A model generated the notes under the pieces. That model saw only the letters and a list, made by a program, of their open reading frames with translations. It was not told the origin of the DNA and made no database searches. From Prillingera fragicola (Eukaryota; Basidiomycota; Tremellomycetes; Trichosporonales; Trichosporonaceae): a DNA stretch of 64,000 bases. The translations under genes and the position numbers were made by a program. Numbering within the stretch: the first letter of the stretch is position 1; every line of letters starts with the position of its first letter. Of this stretch, positions 11,701-21,691 are shown one piece after another. The stretch covers positions 558,001-622,000 of the forward strand of contig BEDY01000010.1 in assembly GCA_002335605.1 (NCBI GenBank), given 5' to 3'.

Positions 11701-13555
11701 TGAGGGCCAGGAGCTGCTGGTTCTTGTGTTGCAAGCCATTAAGCGATTTGAAGGCCACAAACTGGTCGGTAATGGGGTTGCCAGTACCGCTGTCCGCCGA
11801 GCCATTGATTGAGGCATGGGCCAAGCTGGGGTCGTCGCGGATAGCAATTTCCCGAGTGAGCGAGCGAACCTGCAATGCCAAGTCCTCAGTCGTAGACTGA
11901 AGCGAGGTGACTTCCTCGTTGTGGTGGGCCGTAGCTGCCTCTAGAGTCTTGACCTGACTCTGAAGCTGGTCGCGAGTTGTCTGCACGCTTGCGAGTTCGC
12001 TAGCAAGGGCATTTGCACGTTCCAAAGCCTGGCGGTATTCTGCAGCTTGCTCGTCGAGAACGGGTCGCTGGCCCTATCAGCTTCTGCAGTGGTCACTACC
12101 AATCCGGCACTCACCGACCTCTCAATGTCGGCCTGGACCTCATTGAGAAGAGCCGTCAAACGAATATTCTCAACGTCGGCACTCTGAAGCTTGCTCTTCT
12201 GAATGGCAAGGTCGGTATAGAGCTGAGTGTAAGACTTGCCCTCTTGATTCTGGCGAGCAAGGAGGGACGCTGTTGGGCTAATGCCATCGTTAGACTCTTG
12301 CCCGGCAATGACATCAACAACGTTTTTGAGATCCTCTGCTTGCTGTTCGGCATTCTTCCTCGCCTTGATTTCCCGGTTGAGCCGCTCCTCTGCCTCGCGT
12401 TCCCGCTCGGCTTCCCTCTCTGCTGCACGTTCCAGCTCTAATTCGCGGTCTGCCACAGCTGCGCGAGCTTCGTCGCCCTGCTTGACGCTGATACGAATCT
12501 CTTCCCTCAAGCGATCAAACTCAAGACGATATGACGCCTTCTGTGACGCTGCTGCTGTTGTCAAGGTCGCGATGGTGGCCTGGGCATCTGCCAGTCGCTG
12601 GGACTGGGCCTCGAATGTTCGCTTGAGTGACTGATAGGACGACTGCGTAGAAGTCGCCCGCGTTTGAGCCGTGTCATTTTCGAGCTGCAGCTGAGAAATG
12701 TCGCTTTGCTGGTGGGAATGAGCAACTGCGTTGGTACACAAAGCCGAAGGAGACTCACAGCCTGTGCCCGGTAGGCGCTAAACCGAGCATCGACATCCGC
12801 CACAGCCTTTGTCAAGAGACGAATCTCGTTCCGCGAGCCCTCAAGCGCTTTCAAGCTGCGATCCTCGTTGAACTGTTGCGGTTAGCAAACGTTAGATGGC
12901 TGCAACTGACCTTGGCAGAGTTCGCAGTCATGAGGTGTGTGGAGACATCCACCTCCAGCTGGGAGATCTTCTGGGACGCTGCGACCCTCTGAGTACGCAA
13001 TGTGTACACCTCCTCTGTTCAATGTCAGATGAATGTTCGTTCCCTGTCCAGGCCACGCTACGCACGAGTTGCTTGAGTGGATCGCGCTTGCAGGCGCTCA
13101 ATTTCCTCCAGGAGCTCACGCTTCTCGCGCTCAGTGGCCTGACAGTCAGCACTGAAATGAAGTTTACGAGAATGTCATTACTTACCTCCATACGGCTCTG
13201 AATTACGCTCAGTTCCGATGAAGACTGGAGATGCGTGGATTGCAGCGAAGTTAACTGAGTCCGCAGTTGGTTCACTGTGGACACTGCATCCCGTTAGTTC
13301 AGCTCCCATCGTTCTCTTCGACATACCAGCACCATCTCGAGCAACAGTTACCGCCTCATTCTCCTTTTGCAGTTGATCCAATCTAGACTGGCATGATGCC
13401 AAAGACGCCTGCAAGTCGGCAACAACTTGCTCGCGTTCGACGTCGGCCAGAATGTCGAGAGGCACCGAGTTGGAGTCGACGGGCGCCGACTGAGAAGAGG
13501 TCGACGAGACGACCCCCGTGCCGACATTAGCGCCGGTTGGAGGATCCACCGGCAT
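8790..13555 (-). CDS. Nuclear pore basket protein, TPR/Mlp1 family
   Basis: This is a coiled-coil scaffold of the nuclear basket, acting in mRNA quality control and export. There are thirteen exons (minus): 13327-13555, 13186-13283, 13066-13138, 12911-13014, 12759-12872, 12115-12708, 11278-12073, 11120-11238, 10826-11082, 10279-10780, 10019-10240, 9102-9978 and 8790-9046. They sum to 4242 nt, or 1413 residues. Nearly the whole protein is heptad-rich coiled coil full of Glu, Gln, Arg and Ala, for example LLSRGEGLRWSSTAF in the middle and KIKKLERQIKNAEIKYKTFM before the tail. The C-terminus is Ala/Pro/Thr-rich, then Arg-Gly-rich (VRGRGRGTAVRGRGG) with a basic TKRPAP element. Family TPR/Mlp proteins are usually 1700-2000 residues, so this one is shorter at the N-terminus. 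A missed upstream exon is unlikely, because NMT1 starts only 204 bp away. Generic coiled-coil composition makes family assignment less certain than for enzymes. Confidence 0.75.
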
Positions 13556-13759
13556 ATAGGTCGTATTAGGTATACTGTAGACAATGAGAATGGCAATATG
13601 TCGAGTGGATCAAGTGCGTCGGCCAGTGGTGAGTGATGATGGAGAGTCATGGGCCACGTGCTTTTACGTAATCTAATCCGGAGATTGCGCTCTGACGCGC
13701 GCGTCGCCCTGGTACAAGATGAAACCAGGAAATGTCAAGCTGGACTGTCCACCAACAAC
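13556..13759. promoter_or_regulatory. Short bidirectional promoter, TPR / NMT1
   Basis: Only 204 bp separate two divergent start codons, so both genes must share regulatory DNA. No named motif was recognised. Confidence 0.55.
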
Positions 13760-15905
13760 ATGTCTGCCCCCACCAACAACGCCGCAGGTGCATCGTCGTC
13801 CTTGACGAAGCCATCCTCGGCCGACAATGTCGAGAACGTGGATTCAAAACTGCAGCAGCAGGTAGACCACGACGCCGACAGCGACGAGGGCGACGCTGCA
13901 GACGATCAGAGCGACGAGGACGAGGTGGCCGGTCCTGGCGGAGCGGGTGGAGCTGGCGGAGAAGATGGAGGCAAGAAGAAGAAGAAGAAAAAGAAGAAGA
14001 AGAGCAAGGCCAAGGCCGCCGACAAGTAAGTCAGCGTTGAGAGAAAGCGGCAGACGCTGACCTAAAAAGGGCGGTTGTCGATCCCTCTCAAGAGGTCGTC
14101 AGTGCAATTCGCAGTGACGTTTCCCTCCAGGACACTCAAGGTACGTTGAACACAATGTGGCTGCTTGCACGTATTCATGTTTTTTTAGCTGGCGATAACA
14201 TACGCAAGGCCCTGCAAGCCATGGACCTTATGAAGTTGCTTGACATGCAGGCGGGAGGAGATAACCTTACGATGGCTGAGCACAAGGTGCGTTGGATATC
14301 CGGGCTAGTGCTGACCCTCTCTAGTTTTGGAAGACGCAGCCAGTACCGCAGGCTCCTGAGGGAGAGTTCAGCGAGGGTCCCATTGACGAGCCCAAGACTG
14401 TTGACGAGGTCAAGCAGGACCCGATCGGGCTTCCGTCTGGTTTTGAGTGGAGTGTCATCGACATTAAGAATGAGGAGCAGGTCAGTCTAACTGATGGGAC
14501 GTGGCTGAACCATGCAGATGCTTGAAGTTCACAACTTGCTCACTGAGAATTATGTCGAGGACGACGACGCCATGTTCCGTTTCCGCTACTCCAAGGAGTT
14601 CCTGCTGTGGTCTCTGACTGCTCCGGGATACAAGCCTGATTGGCACATCGGTGTCCGTGTGCAGAAGACTGGAAAACTCATTGCGTTCATCTCTGGCATT
14701 CTTGTCGAGCTACGCTGCCGCGCCAAGTGAGCCTTATTGCGAGCAGTGAGAATCAGAACTAACAAAGCAGGACCTTCAACTCGGCCGAGATCAACTTCCT
14801 CTGCGTGCACAAAAAGCTCCGCTCGAAGCGTCTCGCTCCTGTACTCATCAAGGAGGTCACTCGGCGCATCAATCTCTGCGACGTCTGGCAGGCTATCTAC
14901 ACTGCTGGTGTTGTCATTCCTACTCCCTTCAGCACATGTCGTTACTACCACCGTAACCTCAACCCACCCAAGCTGGTGGACATTGGGTTCTCGCCTCTTC
15001 CTCGAGGATCCACCATTGCGCGCCTGGTGCGTCAGTACTCTGTGGGCACCGCAACGCAGACTCCTGGCTTCCGTGAGATGGTGCGTGCCGATGTGCCCCA
15101 GGTGGCGGCGCTTCTCCGCCGCTTCCTAGCAAGGTACGACATTTCACAGACGTTCAGCGCGGACGAGGACGTTGAGCACTGGTTCTTGTCTGGTCTTGGA
15201 CGCAATGTGGATGGCAAGCGCGTTGAGCAGGTTGTTTGGGCCTACGTTGTGGAGGTGAGTCGCACGCAGCCTTTCAGATCTAACCCGGCAGGACCCCACC
15301 ACCCACCTCATCACTGATGTTGTATCGTTCTACTCGCTTCCTTCGACGATTATGAAGCATGGCAAGTACGATGTGCTCAACGCTGCGTACATGTACTACT
15401 ATGCCTCGGACGTCATCTTCTCTGCCGGAGGATCGGCCGACGACGCCGAGACCCATGAGGCCAAGGCTAAGTCAAAGCTTGACGAGCGTCTCAACTCTCT
15501 CATTCACGACCTCATGGTTATGGCCCAGACTGTGCGTACTCTACTGAGAGGTCGCACACTAACCAATTAGGGCGGATTTGATGTGCTCAACGCTCTCACC
15601 CTCATGGACAACAACATGTTCTTGCAAGAGCAGAAGGTAAGTTCCACATGTCTGACTACAAGCTAACTTTGCAGTTCGGACCAGGTGACGGATTCCTTGT
15701 AAGTAGCTATGAAGCTTCTCGTGCAGTGCTGACCTTGATTTTTCCTTCGTGAATTCCAGAATTGTAAGTTATCCTTCCGCTGAATGCAGCTCCCATTTCT
15801 AACGCTTCAGACTATCTCTACAACTGGTCGACGGCTCCCATTGATGGCGGCATGCGGACCACGGCTGAGCGCAAGGGTTCAGGAGTTGGTGTTGTCATGC
15901 TTTAA
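13760..15905 (+). CDS. NMT1: Glycylpeptide N-tetradecanoyltransferase (N-myristoyltransferase)
   Basis: The enzyme transfers myristate from myristoyl-CoA to N-terminal glycines. Exons are 13760-14025, 14070-14140, 14189-14286, 14325-14480, 14518-14726, 14771-15254, 15292-15531, 15571-15636, 15675-15698, 15760-15763 and 15811-15905. They sum to 1713 nt, or 570 residues. The N-terminal 90 residues are acidic, then Gly-rich, then poly-Lys, as in other NMTs, where this region aids ribosome association. Core motifs include [64 protein letters not shown] and the C-terminal GDGFLNYYLYNW...GVGVVML. The tenth exon is only 4 nt (AATT). Without it the frame is lost and the conserved FLNYYLYNW cannot form. 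The start at 13760 is preferred over the upstream in-frame start at 13649, which would overlap the short divergent promoter. Confidence 0.95.
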
Positions 15906-16271
15906 TCAGAGTTATAGTACACTTGGAGCTCTCGCTACATTAGAAACACTGCAGACATGCAGTGGACGTTACATTGTCGACGGTTCATAGATCAGAGAAC
16001 ATGAATGTCAACAAAAGTCAGAGTGCCACTGGCGGCGTTTTACCGGAAATAGACGAAGATGTCAGTTGCCACCTTCAACGCACAAGTTCAAGGTCCACTA
16101 CTGTACCTCGACGTCGAAATAACATCTACTGTACGAACAACCAGCTCAGCTTGCCGCAACTCTTGCGACACTGTCAATCACGCGCATACCCCGAATCCCA
16201 GCGCTCTACAAAACGCGGAATTGCGTGTCACAAGCCTGGCGGCACAGAACGAGCAGTAACATCAAGTCAAC
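15906..16271. other. Intergenic region, NMT1 3' UTR and SME1 promoter
   Basis: 366 bp without a recognisable gene lie between two same-strand genes. No TATA box or repeat stands out. Confidence 0.5.
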
Positions 16272-16954
16272 ATGTCGGGGCGTAAGGTTATGGTCCAGGT
16301 GAGTGCGCGTAGTGTGCGCACGAGACGCGTCTCGTGTGCACTGCCGTTGAGGGTAGGATAGCAAAGCTGACGTAGACCGCAGCCGATCAACATTCTGTTC
16401 TCCTTCCTCCAAAAGGTAGGTCTCAACCAGCGCGCGCGGGCGTCTGTCGTTGGGTCGATCTTGGGCTAACCACTCTCCCTCCTTCTAACCACGCGTAATC
16501 GATGATCTACACGCGCACTCATGTCTTGTAATCCTGGGTATGACGTGCAGCACACCCGTGTCTCGATCTGGTTGTATGACAACAACGAGTTCCGCCTGGA
16601 TGCCTACATTATTGTGCGTCAAGGCATTAGAGTTGGAAGGTGCGCTGACGCTGCCAGGGCTTTGACGAGTTTATGAACGTCGTTCTTGACGAGACAGAGG
16701 AGGTTTACGACTGTGCAGCAAAGCCTGGCAAGGACGTCAAGCCCAGGAGGCCACTAGGTGAGTGCCCTCACTCAAGGTGGAGGATGTCAGAACAAGTGGA
16801 GGAACATCGCGTGCGGCTTGCATGCCTCCGTCATGTTGTCGCCTGCACCTGTGATCTCTTGCAGTCCCGCCTAGATGCTGAGCTGACTCGTCCAGGCCGT
16901 ATCCTCCTCAAGGGAGACAACATCACCCTTGTTCAGCCCGTCCAGGCGGCATAA
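16272..16954 (+). CDS. SME1: Small nuclear ribonucleoprotein E (SmE)
   Basis: SmE is one of the seven Sm-ring proteins that coat the U-rich Sm site of U1, U2, U4 and U5 snRNAs. Exons are 16272-16298, 16383-16415, 16551-16613, 16658-16757 and 16896-16954 (282 nt, 93 residues). The protein aligns along its whole length with SmE: KVMVQPINILFSFLQK, then the Sm1 motif (VSIWLYDNNEFRLDAYIIGFDEFMNVVLD) and the Sm2 motif LGRILLKGDNITLVQPVQ. Human SmE is 92 residues. Three of its four introns (84, 135 and 137 nt) are long for this window. Intron 1 carries a near-perfect palindrome (16314-16341). Confidence 0.95.
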
Positions 16955-17239
16955 ACACGCTGGTGATGTCAGGCGAGAGAGAGACGATATGTGGGCATGT
17001 GTCAGCCCCGAATGAGTAGTTTGCGCGGTAGGCTCGCGCTAGAGTATGCATGGCTCGTGTACATTGATTACCAACTCCAGGCGTGCATGGAAGGAAGGGG
17101 CACGTCAGTAAACGGTTGATGTTGATTATCGAGTGGTGTATACCATGTCAGTCTGTTTGCGCCCAGTGTCCGTGCTCGCTGCGGTCCAGAGTATACCATA
17201 GTGTCACAATGCAATGCCAGATATCTAGAAACAAAGCCC

Positions 17240-20200
17240 TTAGGCGCGCGATCCGCGCTTTTTGTTGGTGAGGGAGACGCGCTGGGCGCCCTTGCCTCCA
17301 CGGCGCTGGGCCGCCTGGCCGATAGGCACATATGAGAAGGGGTCGGGTCCGCCCTGCTTCTTAATGTCTCCACCAGCACGCTTGGGACGGAACTCCTCGC
17401 CCAGACGCTGAACGGGCGCCTTCTTCTTCTTCTTGGGCTTGTCGCCGATGAGGTCGTCAAGATCCATGGCGGCCTCCTCGCGCTCAGCCTCGCGAGCACG
17501 CTTCGTGTTCTTGTTGAAACGAAGGGCTCCGGTAGAGTCACGCGTTGCTCCGTCCACACCGCGCATACCGGCGAGGTAAGCGTTGCCGGCGCCAGCAGCA
17601 CGGTCAGCCGCGCTGCCGACCATGGCGTCGTCGCCGTCATCGTTACGCTCGTCCTCGATGATGAGACGGCCAGACTTGTCCGTCTTGAAGTGGGCAGCGT
17701 CCTGACCGGGCTTGCGCTTACGGTCGGCGGCAGCGGGGTCGGCCTGCGTGACACCGCCAGCGATGGAACGCGACAACAGGTCAAGAGGCTGGTCGCCCTC
17801 GCCCTTGATGTACTGGGCGGCGGCGGCAGCGGCAGCGGCCTTGCGCTGGCGCTTCGACAGAGGCTTGATGGAGCGCGAAGACTTGCCCTCGTCGTCACCG
17901 TCCGACTCGAGTTCCGAGTCCGAGTTGTACAGAATGTCGTCGAACGCGTTGCCAGCCGAAGCCTTTGGCCTCTCCTCGTCGTCGTCGTCACCCTCGCCGG
18001 CAGCCTTTTTGCGCTTGGCGCGGTCCTTGCGACGTTTAATGTTCTCAAGGACCTTGCGCTCGCCACCGTTAGGGGCCATGGCGTAAACCGCCTCGTAGCC
18101 AAACTTGCGAATCATGCGCTCAAAGATGTGCACAGTCTTCGACTTGAAGTGATTCTTGTGGTCGTGGACCCAGCCGAGGAGTGCAGGCACAAGGGCGTCG
18201 AGGTGAGGCTCGACAGTGTCAACGGGCAGCGCCACGACGGCAACCTTGATGAAACCAAGGGCCGACTTGACAATCTCGCGGTTCTTCGAGGCAACAAAGA
18301 CAATCACGGTCGCGACGAGCTCGGAGATGAACTCGTTGGGGATCTCGTCCTTGAACTCGAACAACAGACGAGAGAGGGCGTTGATACTGGCACTGATCAT
18401 GTGGGGGGTCTCGGCAGTCAAACTGGTAGCAACCATGGTGATGTACTCCTTGACGTCGGCCTGAACAGTGGCTAGGAGAGTCAGCATCATGCCATTCAAT
18501 TGTTCTCGGTACTCACCATCGGCCATCTCCTCGCTGTCATCGTCGACGGGAATGGACTGCTTGACCTCGCCACCCTCGGCCATCTTGTGGCCCATGATGA
18601 CGAGAAGGTCGAAACCAGCGTCACGCGCCTTCTCGTTGACCTCCTTGGTGCCAAGGACGGCCTCGGTGAGAAGCTCGGGGATGAGATGGAGGCGCTCCTT
18701 GGGAAGCTCCTTGACGAGCGCAGCGAGCAGCTGAAGACGGTCACGCTGGGCACCGGGTCCAACACCGACGGCAACCTCGTTGAGACGCTCGACAAACTCC
18801 TCGAGCTTGTCGCCAGAGGCAATCTCACCGAGCTTCTCCGCCTCAATGAGGCGCTTGAGAAGACGGTACGCCTTCTTCTGGACGGTAGCGTCAATGTGCT
18901 CAAGAAGCTCCTTGGTCGAGATGGCGGCAAAGAGGCTGGCCGACTGGGCGGAAGGGAGGTAGGGCACAAAGATGGTGAGGAGGTCAAGCATGGTGTGCGA
19001 GATGGGCGACGCACCCTCGGCGGGGATCTGGGTGCTGTCGAGGTTGCTGGAAAGGTGGGTCGCAACCGTGTTGTAGGTCTCGATAATGTCCTTCTCGGGA
19101 AGGATGCCCGACCAAACACCAATGCAGTCACCAACGTTCTTGCGCTGCTCGCGTGGGAGCTTGCTGAACACGTTGAGGAGGACCGAGACCATGTCCTTGG
19201 CGAGGCCCTTGAGAACCTCGAGGTTGGCCTTGGCGACCTCCTGGTCAATGCCAAAGGTCTTGCGGAGCTCGGCAGGGTCAGTGGTCGAGACGATAAGACG
19301 CTGGGTCGACTCAATAAGCTCGGAAAGGGCGCGGAGAAGAGGAGGAAGGAGCAGGGGCTGGCTGTAGAGGAGGTTGGTGATGAGGCTGAGGAAGGGAGTG
19401 GTGAGGCCATCCTTCATGTCACGGGGCATGTTGCAGAAGCCGGGGAGACAGTCCCAGACCTGGGCAACGATGGCCTCCCAAACCTTTGCCTCCATGCCAC
19501 GGCCGCCGTCCTCGGCAGCAACCTTGCGCTCGAACACACGCTCCGAGAGGGGGCGGAAGTAGTTGGCAAAGAAGGCGAGCGAGTCGTTGGTGACCTTGGC
19601 ACGGATGATGGGAAGGAGGTGGGCACGGCCTGGCTGGGGGGTGCGGCCAGCGCTGCAAAGTTAGCTCTGTCCACTGTTGGGATTTACTCACGCGTCAGGC
19701 TCAATGTTGAGAGGGAGCGCCCTGAGGACGGCCTCGACACCAATAACCTCAATAGCCATGCCAACGAGCTCGTCGACCTTGTCCTTGGCCTCAAAGCCCT
19801 TCTGGCTACGGAGGTCTCCAACGTCCTGGATGAGGGGAAGGAGAAGCTCCTCGGCAGCAGTGGGGGCGATACCAGCCGGGTCAATCTTGGCCTCCTTACC
19901 GGGCAAGATGCGGAGACGGAGACGCGAAATGAGGGCGGTGAGAATGACAAAGAGGTAGGGCATGCGCAGAGCGTGCGAGTCGAGAGCCTCGGTGACGGCA
20001 GAGAGGACACGGGTGAGGAAAGGAGTCTTCTGCTTCTTGCGAGCCCCAGGGAGGTGGGCGCCAGTGCGAATGTGGGCCACCGAGGCAACGATAACCTCGT
20101 CGGTGATGCAGAAGCGGACAATGCCGTCCGCAACGGCCTCGGCAGCGGCCTTGCACACGGCCGGGGTGGCCGAGGGTGCGAGGAGGAGGTCGTTGAACAT

Positions 20201-21347
20201 CAAGTTGAAAGCCTTGGGGAGGTAGAGATTCAAGTTGATGGGGTCCTGGAGGGCCATCTTGACGAGGGCAGAGCTGAGAGCCGACAGGTAAGGGGCAATG
20301 TCGACCGAGCCGATCTCAGGCGACGAAGAGAGGAGCGAGTCAACAATCTTGGGAAGGTTTGTGAGGACAGCTGGCTTGGCGCTGGTGGCATCGGCAGGAG
20401 GAGGGGAGAGAAGGTGAGACAGGAGCGAGTACACCTGAGTGGTGAGATGAGCGTGGGGAGGGAGAGAGAGCAGGAGCGAGCAGAGCTGCGAGAGTTGCTG
20501 GGAGAGTTAGTATGTGCCATCACTGTGCCGTTGTACTCACCTCGTCGCCCCAGACGGCGACCCAGCCGCGAAGGCCCTGGACAACCCAGATAGCCTTCTT
20601 ACCCTCAGCGTCATCCGAGTCCGCAAACCGAGCCTTCTTGGCCTTGCTGGAAGATCCGGTGCGCATCTCCTCTTCAAGAGTCGAGGTGATCCACTCGCGC
20701 GTGCGAGGGAGGTAGTAATGAGCTCCGGGGGCAACACGGGGAGGAACAGGGGTGGTGAGCACCTTGCGGATGCCCTCCTGTGCGAGATGCCGGACCTTGG
20801 GACGGGGGTCGAGGTTGAGCTCGAGCATGTAGTTCCAGGCGCGCTTGAGGTGGGGCGACGACGCGAGGACGCCGGGCTGCAGAGTCGCGAAGAGGAGGAC
20901 AGAGGTGGTGATCTGGAGGAGGGAGCGGAGGGCGGGAGGGTGCTCGAGAGCAGTGTCAAAGAGGGGGAGGAGGCACTCCATCAAGGACGAAAGCTTGGAG
21001 AGGACGACCTGCGAAGGGGTCTCGGGCACGACAATGGCGAGCAAGTAGAGCGTGGCGGGGATAAGAGCGCCGCCGTCCATCTTCTCCGTCTCCGAGACCT
21101 CCTCGCCCGTCTCCCCAGGCTTGATTTCATCAGAACAAGCCTTCTCGAGAACTTGCAACAGAGCGGAAAAGTAGGCCGTAGGCGAGTGAGGGAGTGTGGA
21201 GTTTGGGAGCGTCGCCGAGATTGAGGCCTCGATGGCAGAGAGGAGCTGGGCGGGCTTGGCCTGGTGGGCCTGGTTGGAGGCAGTCAGACGGCGGACGTTG
21301 GCAAGCTGCGTGCCGAACGCCGCTACTGGCGGTGCTGTGGACGCCAT
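17240..21347 (-). CDS. RRP12: Ribosome biogenesis and export factor Rrp12
   Basis: Rrp12 is a HEAT-repeat protein needed for maturation and nuclear export of pre-40S and pre-60S particles. Exons (minus) are 20541-21347, 19692-20497, 18517-19652 and 17240-18471, giving 3981 nt and 1326 residues, near the usual 1200-1300. The N-terminal two-thirds is alpha-helical HEAT-like sequence that covers the NUC173 region. The C-terminal tail has the family's basic-acidic pattern: FGYEAVYAMAPNGGERKVLE, then KRRKDRAKRKK, an acidic SDSELESDGDDEG stretch, and a terminal RVSLTNKKRGSRA. The 18472-18516 segment is modelled as an intron (GTGAGT, CTGAC, CTAG) although it is 45 nt and stop-free in frame. Retention would only insert 15 residues. 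Two in-frame acceptors exist at the start of exon 2; the first, CCCAG, was chosen for branch-site spacing. Confidence 0.93.
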
Positions 21348-21691
21348 AGCTACTACAGCAGCTGTGGGTTGAGTTGGTGTATGGTGGAGACAACATGCAC
21401 ACCAATGCTCAGAACTTCAAAATCTCTGGTGCACGTCACGTGACCTGGCGTGGCTGTTATCATTTGCCACCGACCAGTCCAGGTACACCTTGCTGAGCTG
21501 CTGAAGATACCGAGAGTATATGCATAGGCGACTGCTGTGTCGTCTACTTAATGTAGGACGTAGTGCGTCGTAGTTATAGCAAGACAATGAAACAATGCTC
21601 GTCCTCATACCCATGCGTCATCGATGCTCATCGCCCCGTCACTTGACTTCCACCTCCACTTTTCTCCTCTACTCTCTCAACTGCCTCGTGC
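21348..21691. other. Intergenic, RRP12 promoter and MTR10 3' UTR
   Basis: 344 bp between the RRP12 start and the MTR10 stop, both on the minus strand. Nothing coding is seen. Confidence 0.5.

Noticed and set aside
18500..20593. 697-codon plus-strand open frame
   Set aside because: Antisense to RRP12; highly charged, repetitive composition (runs of Glu, Arg, Gly) caused by codon bias of the real gene.
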